Shown: positions 1 through 7,605 of the stretch, one piece after another
Numbering within the stretch: the first letter of the stretch is position 1
Layout: each line of letters opens with the position of its first letter
Assembly: GCF_001693335.1 (NCBI RefSeq)
Contig: NZ_CP016503.1
Coordinates: 372,001-436,000 of the forward strand
From: Helicobacter enhydrae
GTDB lineage: Bacteria > Campylobacterota > Campylobacteria > Campylobacterales > Helicobacteraceae
Direction of reading: 5' to 3'
DNA: 64,000 nucleotides
Program-made: the position numbers and the translations under genes
The notes under the pieces: generated by a model
Seen by the model: the letters and a program-made list of their open reading frames with translations, nothing else
What the model was told of the DNA's origin: nothing
The model's database searches: none

Positions 1-540
1 AGAAGAAGCTTTGGCAGGCATTACCATTCCCGGATCGATCTGTATCCCTCTCACAGGTCCTGTATTATCGACCCTAAACATACTCGCATCATTGAGATTG
101 TCCAAATCATTTCCACGCATCCAACCTTGCACGACATATCCCCCCGTTGTGACAAGATTCCCATTGGCATCGAAAAGAAACTCACCATTTCGCGTAAATT
201 TTTGCGTATTTCCCTTGTTGGCACTCACCACGAAAAACCCCTCGCCCTCGATCGCCAAATCTGACTTCACATCTGTGTTTTGCATACTTCCTTGAGAGAA
301 TATCCTTGTCGTCGCACCTACGCCAACACCCAGCCCCACAGACATATCATTTTGCCCCCCTAGCCCCGTCCCAAGAGGAGCCGTTGCAGAACTTCCAATC
401 TGAGAGAGCATATCTGTAAAAGAAGCCCTTGAATATTTATAACCCACGGTATTCACATTTGCAATATTGTTACTCTCCACATCAAGTGCGACTTGATGAG
501 CCTGCATACCACCGACACCGGACCATAACGATCTAAGCAT
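1..540 (-). CDS. flgE: Flagellar hook protein FlgE, N-terminal part (runs off the window)
   Basis: The minus strand reads from an ATG at 540 and stays open to base 1, giving the first 180 residues. They begin MLRSLWSGVGGMQAHQVALD, followed by SNNIANVNTVGYKYSRASF, the classic N-terminal rod/hook signature of the FlgE/FlgF/FlgG family. The extended form with IFSQGSMQNTDVKSDLAIEG matches the long campylobacterial hook protein. FlgE polymerises outside the cell into the hook joining basal body and filament. The ATG is preceded by AAGGA with 7-base spacing; an upstream in-frame ATG at 555 is less well placed. The C-terminal part lies outside the window. It is divergent from the autotransporter gene at 813. 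Confidence 0.93.
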   Translation of the reverse strand, partial: MLRSLWSGVGGMQAHQVALDVESNNIANVNTVGYKYSRASFTDMLSQIGSSATAPLGTGLGGQNDMSVGLGVGVGATTRIFSQGSMQNTDVKSDLAIEGEGFFVVSANKGNTQKFTRNGEFLFDANGNLVTTGGYVVQGWMRGNDLDNLNDASMFRVDNTGPVRGIQIDPGMVMPAKASS

Positions 541-637
541 ATTCCAATCCTTCATTTCAAAATTTATTTGCAGAACAAGAAGCAAAAGATATTCCAACTT
601 TGGTTTTCCCAACTCCTCAAACTAGCAAATCCAACAT

Positions 638-653
638 TCCAAAGTCTGTGCCA
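638..653 (-). promoter_or_regulatory. Candidate sigma-54 promoter of flgE
   Basis: On the minus strand TGGCAC is followed by five bases and TTGGA. This fits the sigma-54 consensus (TGGCAC-N5-TTGCW) except that the -12 GC reads GG. Hook genes in Helicobacter are RpoN-controlled, so the position, about 100 bases before the flgE start, is sensible. The -12 mismatch keeps this tentative. Confidence 0.35.
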
Positions 654-684
654 CGACTCCGCAAACACTGCAGATCCTTTGAGC

Positions 685-690
685 TATAAT
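685..690 (+). promoter_or_regulatory. -10 box (TATAAT) for the AT1 leader/autotransporter
   Basis: A perfect TATAAT lies 71 bases before the leader ATG at 761. No convincing -35 is seen, as is usual for the main sigma factor of Helicobacter. AT2 (21814) and AT3 (61428) each have the same hexamer at a similar distance from their leaders. Confidence 0.6.
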
Positions 691-760
691 CCACCAAACC
701 TCTTGCATAATCTCTTATTTTTGGGTATCTTACAAATTTATCTAACGACAAGGAGACAAA

Positions 761-901
761 ATGGAAACGATCAAGCATCATCGTATGGACAAAAATCTTG
801 TGGGGGGGGGGTATGATGAAATCTTACAAACCTCTCATTGCCACATCGTTGGCATTGGCTCTCAGTGTGAGTGTGGCAAGTGCGACAGATTGCCCTGCTA
901 G
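761..901 (+). other. Leader ORF upstream of AT1, out of frame with it at G10
   Basis: An ATG at 761 is preceded by AAGGAG (750-755), the best ribosome site in the region. It reads METIKHHRMDKNLVGGG and continues through the G tract in the wrong frame, ending at TAG 899-901. The distance from this ATG to the AT1 ATG at 813 is 52 bases, so the leader would join AT1 in frame only if the tract were 9 or 12 G. Whether the leader is a separate peptide or the true AT1 start in other phase states is inference. Confidence 0.5.
802..811 (+). repeat. G10 homopolymer, candidate phase-variation tract of AT1
   Basis: Ten consecutive G sit one base before the ATG-ATG start of AT1 and inside the leader ORF. 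Tracts of this length slip readily during replication in Helicobacter. Length changes would alter both the leader frame and the distance between upstream signals and the ATG. The same ten-G arrangement precedes AT2 and AT3. Confidence 0.85.
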
Positions 902-3900
902 TGGCAGTGCGATTTGTTATAACACTAATGCCGGATCAACAGGTTTCCAACAATTCACAGGTTTAAATTTTGGGCAAGAAGGTGGATACAATAAACTGCA
1001 ATTTGCCACGCCTCCGGCAAGTGGGATTACGATCAGTGATTTCACTCTCAAATTTAGAAATGCTGGGGAGCAACAAAGTAGTAGCTCTGAAGCCTCTGTG
1101 GGTGGCAATAACGCTCAAATCAAGCTTATCAACAAAGACAAAGGGCTTCAATTAGGGAATGGGCAGAATACTCTCACCATTGATTTCGGGAATTCTTTGC
1201 AAGGAAATCGCTCTCGCAAAGCCATTCTAAATTTTGAAGGCACAACAAATGGCGCTACACCAAAAACTGCCCTCAAAGGTCATCTTAAAATCCTAGCTGG
1301 TTATTATAATTCTAATGATAATGTAGAAGCCACTTTCAAGGGCGATATGGAAGGTAATATTGACATTGAAGGACGAATTGATTGGAGTATTGGCAGAACG
1401 CTTCAAACAGTCAAAACAAACTTCACTTTTGATGAGGGGGCAAAACTCAAAGGAAATTTGACAGCGTTATATACCAATGGCGAGCAAAATTTCATTTTTA
1501 AAGGTGGATCTGGAGGGATTGAAGGAAATATTTCAGCTAGTGGAGGTTTAGTCAGTGGTACAAATTTAAGTGGAAACGGAACACATAGTACTACACAAGT
1601 CAATATTACTTTCAAAGGCGAAAATGCAAGTATCAAAAAAGGAGCTAGTGGAACCACAGGACAAGTCATAGCTGAGGGTGCAATTTTGAATAACAATGCC
1701 AAATACCACGCTCACAACAGAATCCTTTTTGAAAATAATGGACAAATCGGAGAAGGGAATGATAGCCGTGTGAATATTATTGCAAGACCACGACAAAGTC
1801 AGCAAGGTGGAGACTTCGGAGGTGCACAATCTTACAACCTTATCCAATTCAACAAACAAGCCAATATTTATTTGCAAGATTTGAAGACAGTGCCACCAAA
1901 AAGAGTTACTTCCACTAGCCTTAATATCCTTAACCTTGAGCTTAGTGATGACCAATCAAGAGTAGGCGATACCAATGCTCTTGATATCAATATTATAGAA
2001 GCAGGTGGTGCTACTAGTGGCAATCTCATTGGTAGAGGACTTTTAAAATTCTCTAATACTGGCACCACTGCCAAAGATTTGACAATCAATACAAATGCGA
2101 TAGATACTCCCTCTGTAAGCAACATTGCCAAAGGGAAACTTACTGCTAATAAAATCATCAGCAAAAATGGTGGAAAAAATACCATTCTCATAGAGGAAAT
2201 AGCTGTTGATAATGGAATCTTTGCAGGAGACAATGCAAAAAATACCATTTTTATTGGTCAAGGTAACAGCACAATCGGAACAAATGGAATTGATAATCAA
2301 GGAAATGGTAGTAGCGGTGATTATGCTATTGTCACTGGTGCTAGTGGAGAAAATATATTCACTCTTGATTCTGCTAATCTCACCATAGCAAAAAACATTT
2401 ACACAGCTAGTGGTGGCACAACGACATTCAATCTCAATGGCACCAACTCCACCCTCACATTGCAAGGAAAAAAGAATCAAATCACCACCATTTCTGCCAC
2501 TGGTGCCAACTCCACCCTCAATCTCTCAAGCAATGCCCAAGCCACACTAGGACAAGCCCACAACTTCAACCTCCTAGAGATTGGAACAAAAGGCGGATCA
2601 ACTGCTAGCACAGGACTCACTGCCAATAACCTCACCTTTGTTGTCTCTGTGGATACTCAAGCGACTCAAGGTGACACCAAAAGCACAATCGGAGGAGTGG
2701 CTACAAAATCAGATGGCACCTACGGCTACGCCTACTCCGATAGAATCATCATACATAATGTAGGGACTAACACTCGTGATGAAGCCAAATCAGCCAACCT
2801 TGCCGTTGCTATCGATCCTAGCCAAACTTCAAGCATCCACTACACAAAAGATAAAGGCACAGAGATAGAACACAACATCGCCGTCGCTACAATCAAAAAT
2901 GGCACAACTGCTGGCACAACTAATCCCCTAGTCAATCTCACCTCTATTGAAACAATCAATGGTGGAGAAAAGATTCAAGTCGAATTCGTCAAAGTAGCTA
3001 CAAATGAAAATGGCAAAGTCAATGGGGTAAAAGGTAAAGGTCAAGCTACACCCAAAGGCTACACCACCTACTTCCTAGGCAAAGCAATCAGTCTAGGAGT
3101 GGATAATACCACCCAACAAGCTCTCACTTCTGCTCTCTCTATCAATTATGATTTATACATTGCAAACCTCAATTCTCTTAACAAACGAATGGGAGAACTT
3201 AGAGACAATCCTTACACTCAAGGAGTATGGGCTAGAGTGTTTGGAGGACTCCAAGAATCTAACTTTGGATTGGGAGCACGCACAAGCTATGTGACTGCTC
3301 AAGGAGGATATGATTATGCACTAGAAACAGAGGGTGCCAAAAACTACATAGGACTTGCATTCTCTTATATGCACTCTAAGGGTGAGAGCAACAAAGCCAC
3401 TCAAGCTAGCAATGCAATCAATGTGAGTGGTATCAATACTATCTATCTCTCCAATATCCAATCAAGTGGATATGAAATTGCTCTTTACAATTCTTATGTG
3501 AGCAATGTAGGTCTTTATAATGACACAATTGCCAAACTCAGCTATATCACTTCTGATTTTTCTTTGAGCAATAGTAGTGATCACAACAACACTGCAAACA
3601 ATCTAGGATTCACTCTCTCCAATGAAGTGGGTTATCGTTTCATTCTAGGAGAACAACAAGATTATTTCATTGATCCACAATTAGAGTTAAGCTTAGGTTA
3701 TCTCAATCAATCTGACTTCACCACCAAGATGAAAACTAGAAGTGGCAAAGGCAATCAACTCAAAGCACTCCAAGAGAGTGTGTTTTTGACTAGAACTAGA
3801 CTAGGAGCTAGTTTTGGTAAAAAGATTGTAGAACAAGACAAAAACATCTCTCTTTATGTTGGAACATTCTATGAATATGATCTTGTCACAGGAGGATCCA

Positions 3901-4241
3901 ACAAACTCACTACAAGCACAACAAAAGCTTACAATCCTGAGTTTGCTTCCAATGGTAGAGTGGTTTTAAATGTAGGAAGCAATCTAGAGCTTAATCAATC
4001 CACTAGAGTCTATGTGGATGTAGAGAAAAGCTTTGGAGACAAACTAAGGACACAACTCCAATTCAATCTAGGAGCTAGATATAGCTTTGGAGAAAAAACA
4101 AGCATTGAGAATGCAAAAGCACAAACCACTGCTCCTTTGAGAGTAGGAAATACTCCTACAGAGGAAACAGAAAAGGCTCAAATAGTTCCTAATGTCCCCA
4201 ATAAAACCAAAGAGGACACAAGAACAAAAGCGACTAATTAG
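813..4241 (+). CDS. Autotransporter-like surface protein AT1
   Basis: 1142 residues from the ATG just after the G10 tract. Residues 1-24 are a signal peptide (basic MMKSYK, hydrophobic core, VASA). The mature start holds a Cys pair (CPASGSAIC). A repetitive Gly/Asn/Thr-rich passenger of beta-helix character follows to about residue 780. Passenger blocks shared with AT2 and AT3 include SRKAILNFEG, HAHNRILFE and SYNLIQF. From about residue 800 (GVWARVFGG) comes a Type V beta-barrel ending near residue 1090 at LGARYSF. A hydrophilic tail of about 50 residues (Thr, Lys, Glu, Pro) follows, which classical autotransporters lack. The protein is expected in the outer membrane with the passenger outside; adhesion is plausible but not shown. 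The barrel DNA is nearly identical to that of AT2. At G10 the leader is out of frame, so expression depends on the 813/816 ATGs. Confidence 0.88.
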   Translation: MMKSYKPLIATSLALALSVSVASATDCPASGSAICYNTNAGSTGFQQFTGLNFGQEGGYNKLQFATPPASGITISDFTLKFRNAGEQQSSSSEASVGGNNAQIKLINKDKGLQLGNGQNTLTIDFGNSLQGNRSRKAILNFEGTTNGATPKTALKGHLKILAGYYNSNDNVEATFKGDMEGNIDIEGRIDWSIGRTLQTVKTNFTFDEGAKLKGNLTALYTNGEQNFIFKGGSGGIEGNISASGGLVSGTNLSGNGTHSTTQVNITFKGENASIKKGASGTTGQVIAEGAILNNNAKYHAHNRILFENNGQIGEGNDSRVNIIARPRQSQQGGDFGGAQSYNLIQFNKQANIYLQDLKTVPPKRVTSTSLNILNLELSDDQSRVGDTNALDINIIEAGGATSGNLIGRGLLKFSNTGTTAKDLTINTNAIDTPSVSNIAKGKLTANKIISKNGGKNTILIEEIAVDNGIFAGDNAKNTIFIGQGNSTIGTNGIDNQGNGSSGDYAIVTGASGENIFTLDSANLTIAKNIYTASGGTTTFNLNGTNSTLTLQGKKNQITTISATGANSTLNLSSNAQATLGQAHNFNLLEIGTKGGSTASTGLTANNLTFVVSVDTQATQGDTKSTIGGVATKSDGTYGYAYSDRIIIHNVGTNTRDEAKSANLAVAIDPSQTSSIHYTKDKGTEIEHNIAVATIKNGTTAGTTNPLVNLTSIETINGGEKIQVEFVKVATNENGKVNGVKGKGQATPKGYTTYFLGKAISLGVDNTTQQALTSALSINYDLYIANLNSLNKRMGELRDNPYTQGVWARVFGGLQESNFGLGARTSYVTAQGGYDYALETEGAKNYIGLAFSYMHSKGESNKATQASNAINVSGINTIYLSNIQSSGYEIALYNSYVSNVGLYNDTIAKLSYITSDFSLSNSSDHNNTANNLGFTLSNEVGYRFILGEQQDYFIDPQLELSLGYLNQSDFTTKMKTRSGKGNQLKALQESVFLTRTRLGASFGKKIVEQDKNISLYVGTFYEYDLVTGGSNKLTTSTTKAYNPEFASNGRVVLNVGSNLELNQSTRVYVDVEKSFGDKLRTQLQFNLGARYSFGEKTSIENAKAQTTAPLRVGNTPTEETEKAQIVPNVPNKTKEDTRTKATN

Positions 4242-4257
4242 TAGTGGGATACTAAAA

Positions 4258-4295
4258 GGGGGAGGGGGTGATTCAAAATGAAAGGGGAAAGGGGG
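4258..4295 (+). other. G-run cluster just after AT1 (potential G-quadruplex)
   Basis: Four runs (G5, G5, G4, G5) with spacers of 1, 15 and 3 bases lie 16 bases after the AT1 stop. The same four runs with the same spacer lengths follow AT2 at 26393-26430. The middle spacer is long for a stable quadruplex, so this is a possibility only. Confidence 0.4.
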
Positions 4296-4300
4296 TAAAA

Positions 4301-4454
4301 AAAGCAAAGAGGGCTAAAGCCTTTGGTGTATGGGGTTAAATGAGGGTAATTATAAAGAAGCCTTTGGGTATGCCTTATGGCTGGGGGGTAATGAGGGCAA
4401 CTATAAAAGCAAAGGGACTAAAGCCTTTGGGCTGGGGGTTAAAAGTGAGACAAG
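4301..4454 (+). repeat. G-rich imperfect direct repeats after AT1
   Basis: Short segments built from GGGGTAATGAGGGCAACTAT-like units and TAAAGCCTTTGGG are repeated two to three times. Most of this stretch is missing after AT2, where the equivalent gap is about 128 bases shorter. No coding gene is supported here. Confidence 0.5.
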
Positions 4455-4650
4455 GGATCATCATTCCTTACAAGAAGTATCGAGCCTTTGGTGGGGCATT
4501 TGGTGTCAAATGCCCCTTAGAATGCTCCTACAGACAAATTGTGCTGTTGTTTTCATTTAGATTCTTTAGAATCTCCTTCCTGCCTATTGTCCGATAGGCA
4601 GGGGTGTTTTACAAAACTCAATACTTAACCCCCAATGCCAAACAAAACCA
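4455..4650 (+). repeat. Repeat module C, copy 1 (downstream of AT1)
   Basis: A block of about 196 bases, nearly identical to 26465-26660 after AT2. It holds a perfect 10-bp hairpin at 4493-4516 (GGGGCATTTG, loop GTGT) and a second hairpin at 4579-4602. It is found only downstream of AT1 and AT2 in this window. In copy 2 the first hairpin has one changed base that still pairs as G-T. Confidence 0.75.
4579..4602 (+). terminator. Hairpin in module C, possible AT1 transcript terminator
   Basis: CCTGCCTAT and ATAGGCAGG form a 9-bp stem around the loop TGTCCG, followed by GGTGTTTTAC. The T-run is only four bases, so termination would be weak. It is the same in the copy after AT2 (26589-26612). It lies about 340 bases after the stop codon. 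Confidence 0.4.
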
Positions 4651-4660
4651 AAAAACACAA

Positions 4661-4725
4661 ACCCTCACTATTTCAATATAAGCATAAACAACTGCTTCCC
4701 AAACCAACCTTGTAGAACCAAAAAG
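4661..4725 (+). repeat. Repeat module E (stand-alone copy)
   Basis: The segment reads ACCCTCACTATTTCAATATA, then AACTGCTTCCCAAACCAACC and TTGTAGAACCAAAAAG. Six further copies occur in the window, five of them directly before module B. This one and the copy near 26668 follow module C instead. Confidence 0.65.
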
Positions 4726-4920
4726 ATTTTAGAATCGCTAAAGAATAGAGTTCCTCTAAACCAATCCCCAAAAACAAAACTTTGAGATTTGGCAAATTGA
4801 TTCCTTTGTTTGAGATTGCTTTTGCACAAGCACACTTTTGGGGGATTCTAGAATCTCTTAGTTTCTTTTTTTGGGAGTTGCTTTTGCCAAAGCACACTTC
4901 TTGGTTTCCAATTCCTACTT

Positions 4921-5014
4921 TGCTTTTTTCTATAAGGGGGACAAGGGGGTTTATTGCGAGGCACCCCCCTTATCCCCCTTAAAATCCCCCAAACCCCTGC
5001 CCGCTTTTTGTGTG
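4921..5014 (+). repeat. Repeat module A, copy 1 (G/C-rich hairpin)
   Basis: A block of about 94 bases. The arms 4934-4949 (AAGGGGGACAAGGGGG) and 4965-4980 pair at 15 of 16 positions around a 15-base loop containing TTATTGCGAGGCA. It ends CCCCTGCCCGCTTTTTGTGT. Other copies lie at 26840, 27750, 54272 and 55679. No protein is supported; short reading frames through it are repeat artefacts. Confidence 0.8.
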
Positions 5015-5245
5015 TTACCCATATTAGTTTGACTTTGTTTTGATTCTTTGGTGTTTTGAGTTTGATTCTAGATTTATTGATTTGAATCTAGATTCTTAGA
5101 ATCTTTGAAATCTTTTTGAAAAACTTTGATTCTAGATTCTTGTATTTCTTTACTAATTCTTAGAATCTTTGGAATCTTTACGAAAAATTTTAGTTTTGAT
5201 TTTTAGAATCTTTTTGCAATCTTTTAAAAATCATAAAAATATAAA

Positions 5246-5423
5246 ACCCTCACTATTTCAATATAAGCACAAACAACTGCTAACCAAACCAACCTTGTAG
5301 AACCAAAAAGGATTCCAAATCAATGTAATGTTGAACGAGCCTTGCTAATGCAATGCTGGGGTTATGGGGGTTGTTAAGGGGGATAAGGGGAACGCTGCCC
5401 TAAGTTCCCCTTGCCCCCCTTAA
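5246..5423 (+). repeat. Repeat modules E and B, copy 1
   Basis: Module E (5246-5310) is followed directly by module B (5311-5423), which starts GATTCCAAATCAATGTAATG and continues TTGAACGAGCCTTGCTAATG. B carries the inverted arms 5374-5392 and 5405-5423, 17 of 19 pairs plus one G-T. The stretch 5015-5245 between A and E is rich in GATTCT/AGAATC words and holds no gene. Confidence 0.78.
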
Positions 5424-5602
5424 GAAAAACACCAAGCCAAGCTTGAGAAATTAGAAAGTGTTCTTTTGCCAAAGTAACTCAAAAAGAAAGAATCAAGCCA
5501 AACCAAAAAGAATCCAAGAGATTCTGAAATCATCCAAAGACACATTTCCCTAAACCAGCTTCAAAAGAAAAACTCCAAGCCAAGCTTAAGAAACCAAAAA
5601 GT

Positions 5603-7549
5603 GTGCTTCCCTCAAATCAAGCCCCAAAGAAAGAAATACCAAACTTTCTTTTGCTAGAATCTCAAAAACCAACCTTGGACTTTGTTTTGATACCTAATGA
5701 TTCAGCCACCTTGCAAACATTGCAAAAACTCAAATGCTCTAGTATATTGGATTTTGCACTTCTTATCCCCAAAACTTATCAAAACCTAGCACCCATCACC
5801 TCCCTCACACCACTCCCTCAAACAGGGGTGGCAAGAGTGCAGATCACCCACGCACAACGCTACAAAAAGCTCACAATCTTCCACGCAACAATGCTTGACT
5901 TCAACACCTCTTTACAGATTCAGGTTTTTCACCCCAAACCCTACCATTATGCAGTCTTTGCAGAAGGCAAGGAATTGTTAATCTATGGGCAATTTCATTG
6001 GGAGTTCCAGCTCAATATCAAACAGCCCAAAATCATCACCGAGTATGGCAAAATCACGCCTGTTTTTCCCAACAAAACACTCAAAAACGCAACAATCAAC
6101 AACCTAGCCTCACAGCTCCTCACCTACGAAAACCTAGCACGATATGGCATCCCAGAGCACATCATCAACGATTTTTTGCCTATCTTTTTCCCAACCCCTG
6201 CATTTTTCACCCAATTCCAACAAAACAACGCCCTCCCACCCCGCAATTTCAAGGCTCTCAAATTCATAGAAGTTTTCAACTACTTGCAAAAATTACATCA
6301 GAAAAAACTCTATTTCCCTGCCAAATTTCAATGCAATGGGGACTATTCTGCTTTTGTCGATTCTCTACCATTCCAACTCACCCACGGGCAAACTCAAGCC
6401 ATCAGCACCATCGCCCAAGATTTGCGAAGCTCCAAAGCCTCTAAGCGTTTGATTATGGGTGATGTGGGGTGTGGCAAAACAATCGTGATCCTTGCAAGTG
6501 TCATCATCGCACAGCCCCACAAAGCCATCTTGATGGCTCCAACGACCATTTTGGCTCAACAACTCTATAATGAAGCACAAAAATATCTCCCCAAATCCAT
6601 CAGAATCGGGCTTTTTGTAGGCGATTTGACAAGCAAAAAACAAGAATTCCAAGATTTTGATTTCATCATCGGCACTCAAGCGTTGCTCTACCGACAAGAA
6701 AATCTCAAAGATTATGCCCTTATCATCACAGATGAGCAACATCGTTTCGGCACTTTGCAACGCCACAAACTAGAAAAACTTGCAACAACAGAGGGCAAAA
6801 AACCCCACATCCTCCAATTCTCAGCCACTCCCATTCCCCGCACGATGGCACTGCTCAATTCTGATTTGATTGATTACACTTTTATCAAAGACATTCCTTT
6901 CCCCAAAGACATAGACACACAAATCATCACAAAAACAGATTTTCCTGCGTTGCTCAAACACATCCAACACCAACACGCACTCAATCATCAAACAATCATC
7001 GTCTATCCCCTCATAGAAGAAAGCGAGAGCATCCCCTACCTCCCACTGCAACAGGCTAGAATCTTTTGGGAGAAGCATTTCTCAAATGTCTATACCACCA
7101 ATGGCAAAGACAAAAACAAAGATGAGATTCTCATAGAGTTTGCAGAAAAAGGCTCGATCCTCCTTAGCACGACGATGATTGAGGTGGGGATCTCACTGCC
7201 CAAGCTTAGCAGCATTGTGATTGTAGGGGCAGAGAGAATGGGACTTGCCACGCTCCATCAGCTCAGGGGACGCGTCAGTCGCAATGGGCTAAAAGGCTAT
7301 TGTTTTTTATACACCAACCACCCCCAAACGCAACGATTGCAAGATTTTTGCAAAACGCTCAATGGGTTTGAGATTGCCGAATTGGATTTGCACTATCGCA
7401 AAAGTGGGGATCTGCTGTGTGGAGAACGCCAAAGTGGCGATGAATTTAAGTATTTTAACCTCCAAGATGATGTAGAAATTTTGCAAGATGTCAAAAAACT
7501 CACCTTGAAATTGCAAACGCCAAATTCCAAAAAGCAAAATAAATTTTAA
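5603..7549 (+). CDS. recG: ATP-dependent DNA helicase RecG
   Basis: RecG is a monomeric superfamily 2 helicase that regresses stalled replication forks and migrates branched DNA. An N-terminal wedge/OB region is followed by Walker A GDVGCGKT near residue 287, the DEQHRFG box near 378, and motif VI QLRGRVSRNG near 553. The reading frame gives 648 residues. The start is uncertain: the GTG at 5603 has no ribosome site and lies in sequence resembling the flank of the island repeats. Family resemblance only begins near residue 34 (SATLQTLQKL). An internal TTG at 5687 is an alternative, also without a good ribosome site. Confidence 0.92.
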   Translation: MLPSNQAPKKEIPNFLLLESQKPTLDFVLIPNDSATLQTLQKLKCSSILDFALLIPKTYQNLAPITSLTPLPQTGVARVQITHAQRYKKLTIFHATMLDFNTSLQIQVFHPKPYHYAVFAEGKELLIYGQFHWEFQLNIKQPKIITEYGKITPVFPNKTLKNATINNLASQLLTYENLARYGIPEHIINDFLPIFFPTPAFFTQFQQNNALPPRNFKALKFIEVFNYLQKLHQKKLYFPAKFQCNGDYSAFVDSLPFQLTHGQTQAISTIAQDLRSSKASKRLIMGDVGCGKTIVILASVIIAQPHKAILMAPTTILAQQLYNEAQKYLPKSIRIGLFVGDLTSKKQEFQDFDFIIGTQALLYRQENLKDYALIITDEQHRFGTLQRHKLEKLATTEGKKPHILQFSATPIPRTMALLNSDLIDYTFIKDIPFPKDIDTQIITKTDFPALLKHIQHQHALNHQTIIVYPLIEESESIPYLPLQQARIFWEKHFSNVYTTNGKDKNKDEILIEFAEKGSILLSTTMIEVGISLPKLSSIVIVGAERMGLATLHQLRGRVSRNGLKGYCFLYTNHPQTQRLQDFCKTLNGFEIAELDLHYRKSGDLLCGERQSGDEFKYFNLQDDVEILQDVKKLTLKLQTPNSKKQNKF

Positions 7550-7560
7550 TCAAAAGCAAG

Positions 7561-7566
7561 TATAAT
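7561..7566 (+). promoter_or_regulatory. -10 box (TATAAT) of the bamA operon
   Basis: A perfect TATAAT lies 12 bases after the recG stop and 40 bases before the bamA start, giving a leader of roughly 30 bases. It separates bamA-mqnC-M16 from recG as a transcription unit. Confidence 0.6.
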
Positions 7567-7605
7567 GAGCGGTTTCAAAGATTAATGAACTCGATAGGAT
7601 AAAGA

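Noticed and set aside
798-4241. TTG at 798 as AT1 start, translating the G tract as Gly residues
   Set aside because: No ribosome site at suitable distance, and the two ATGs after the tract are conserved in all three loci.
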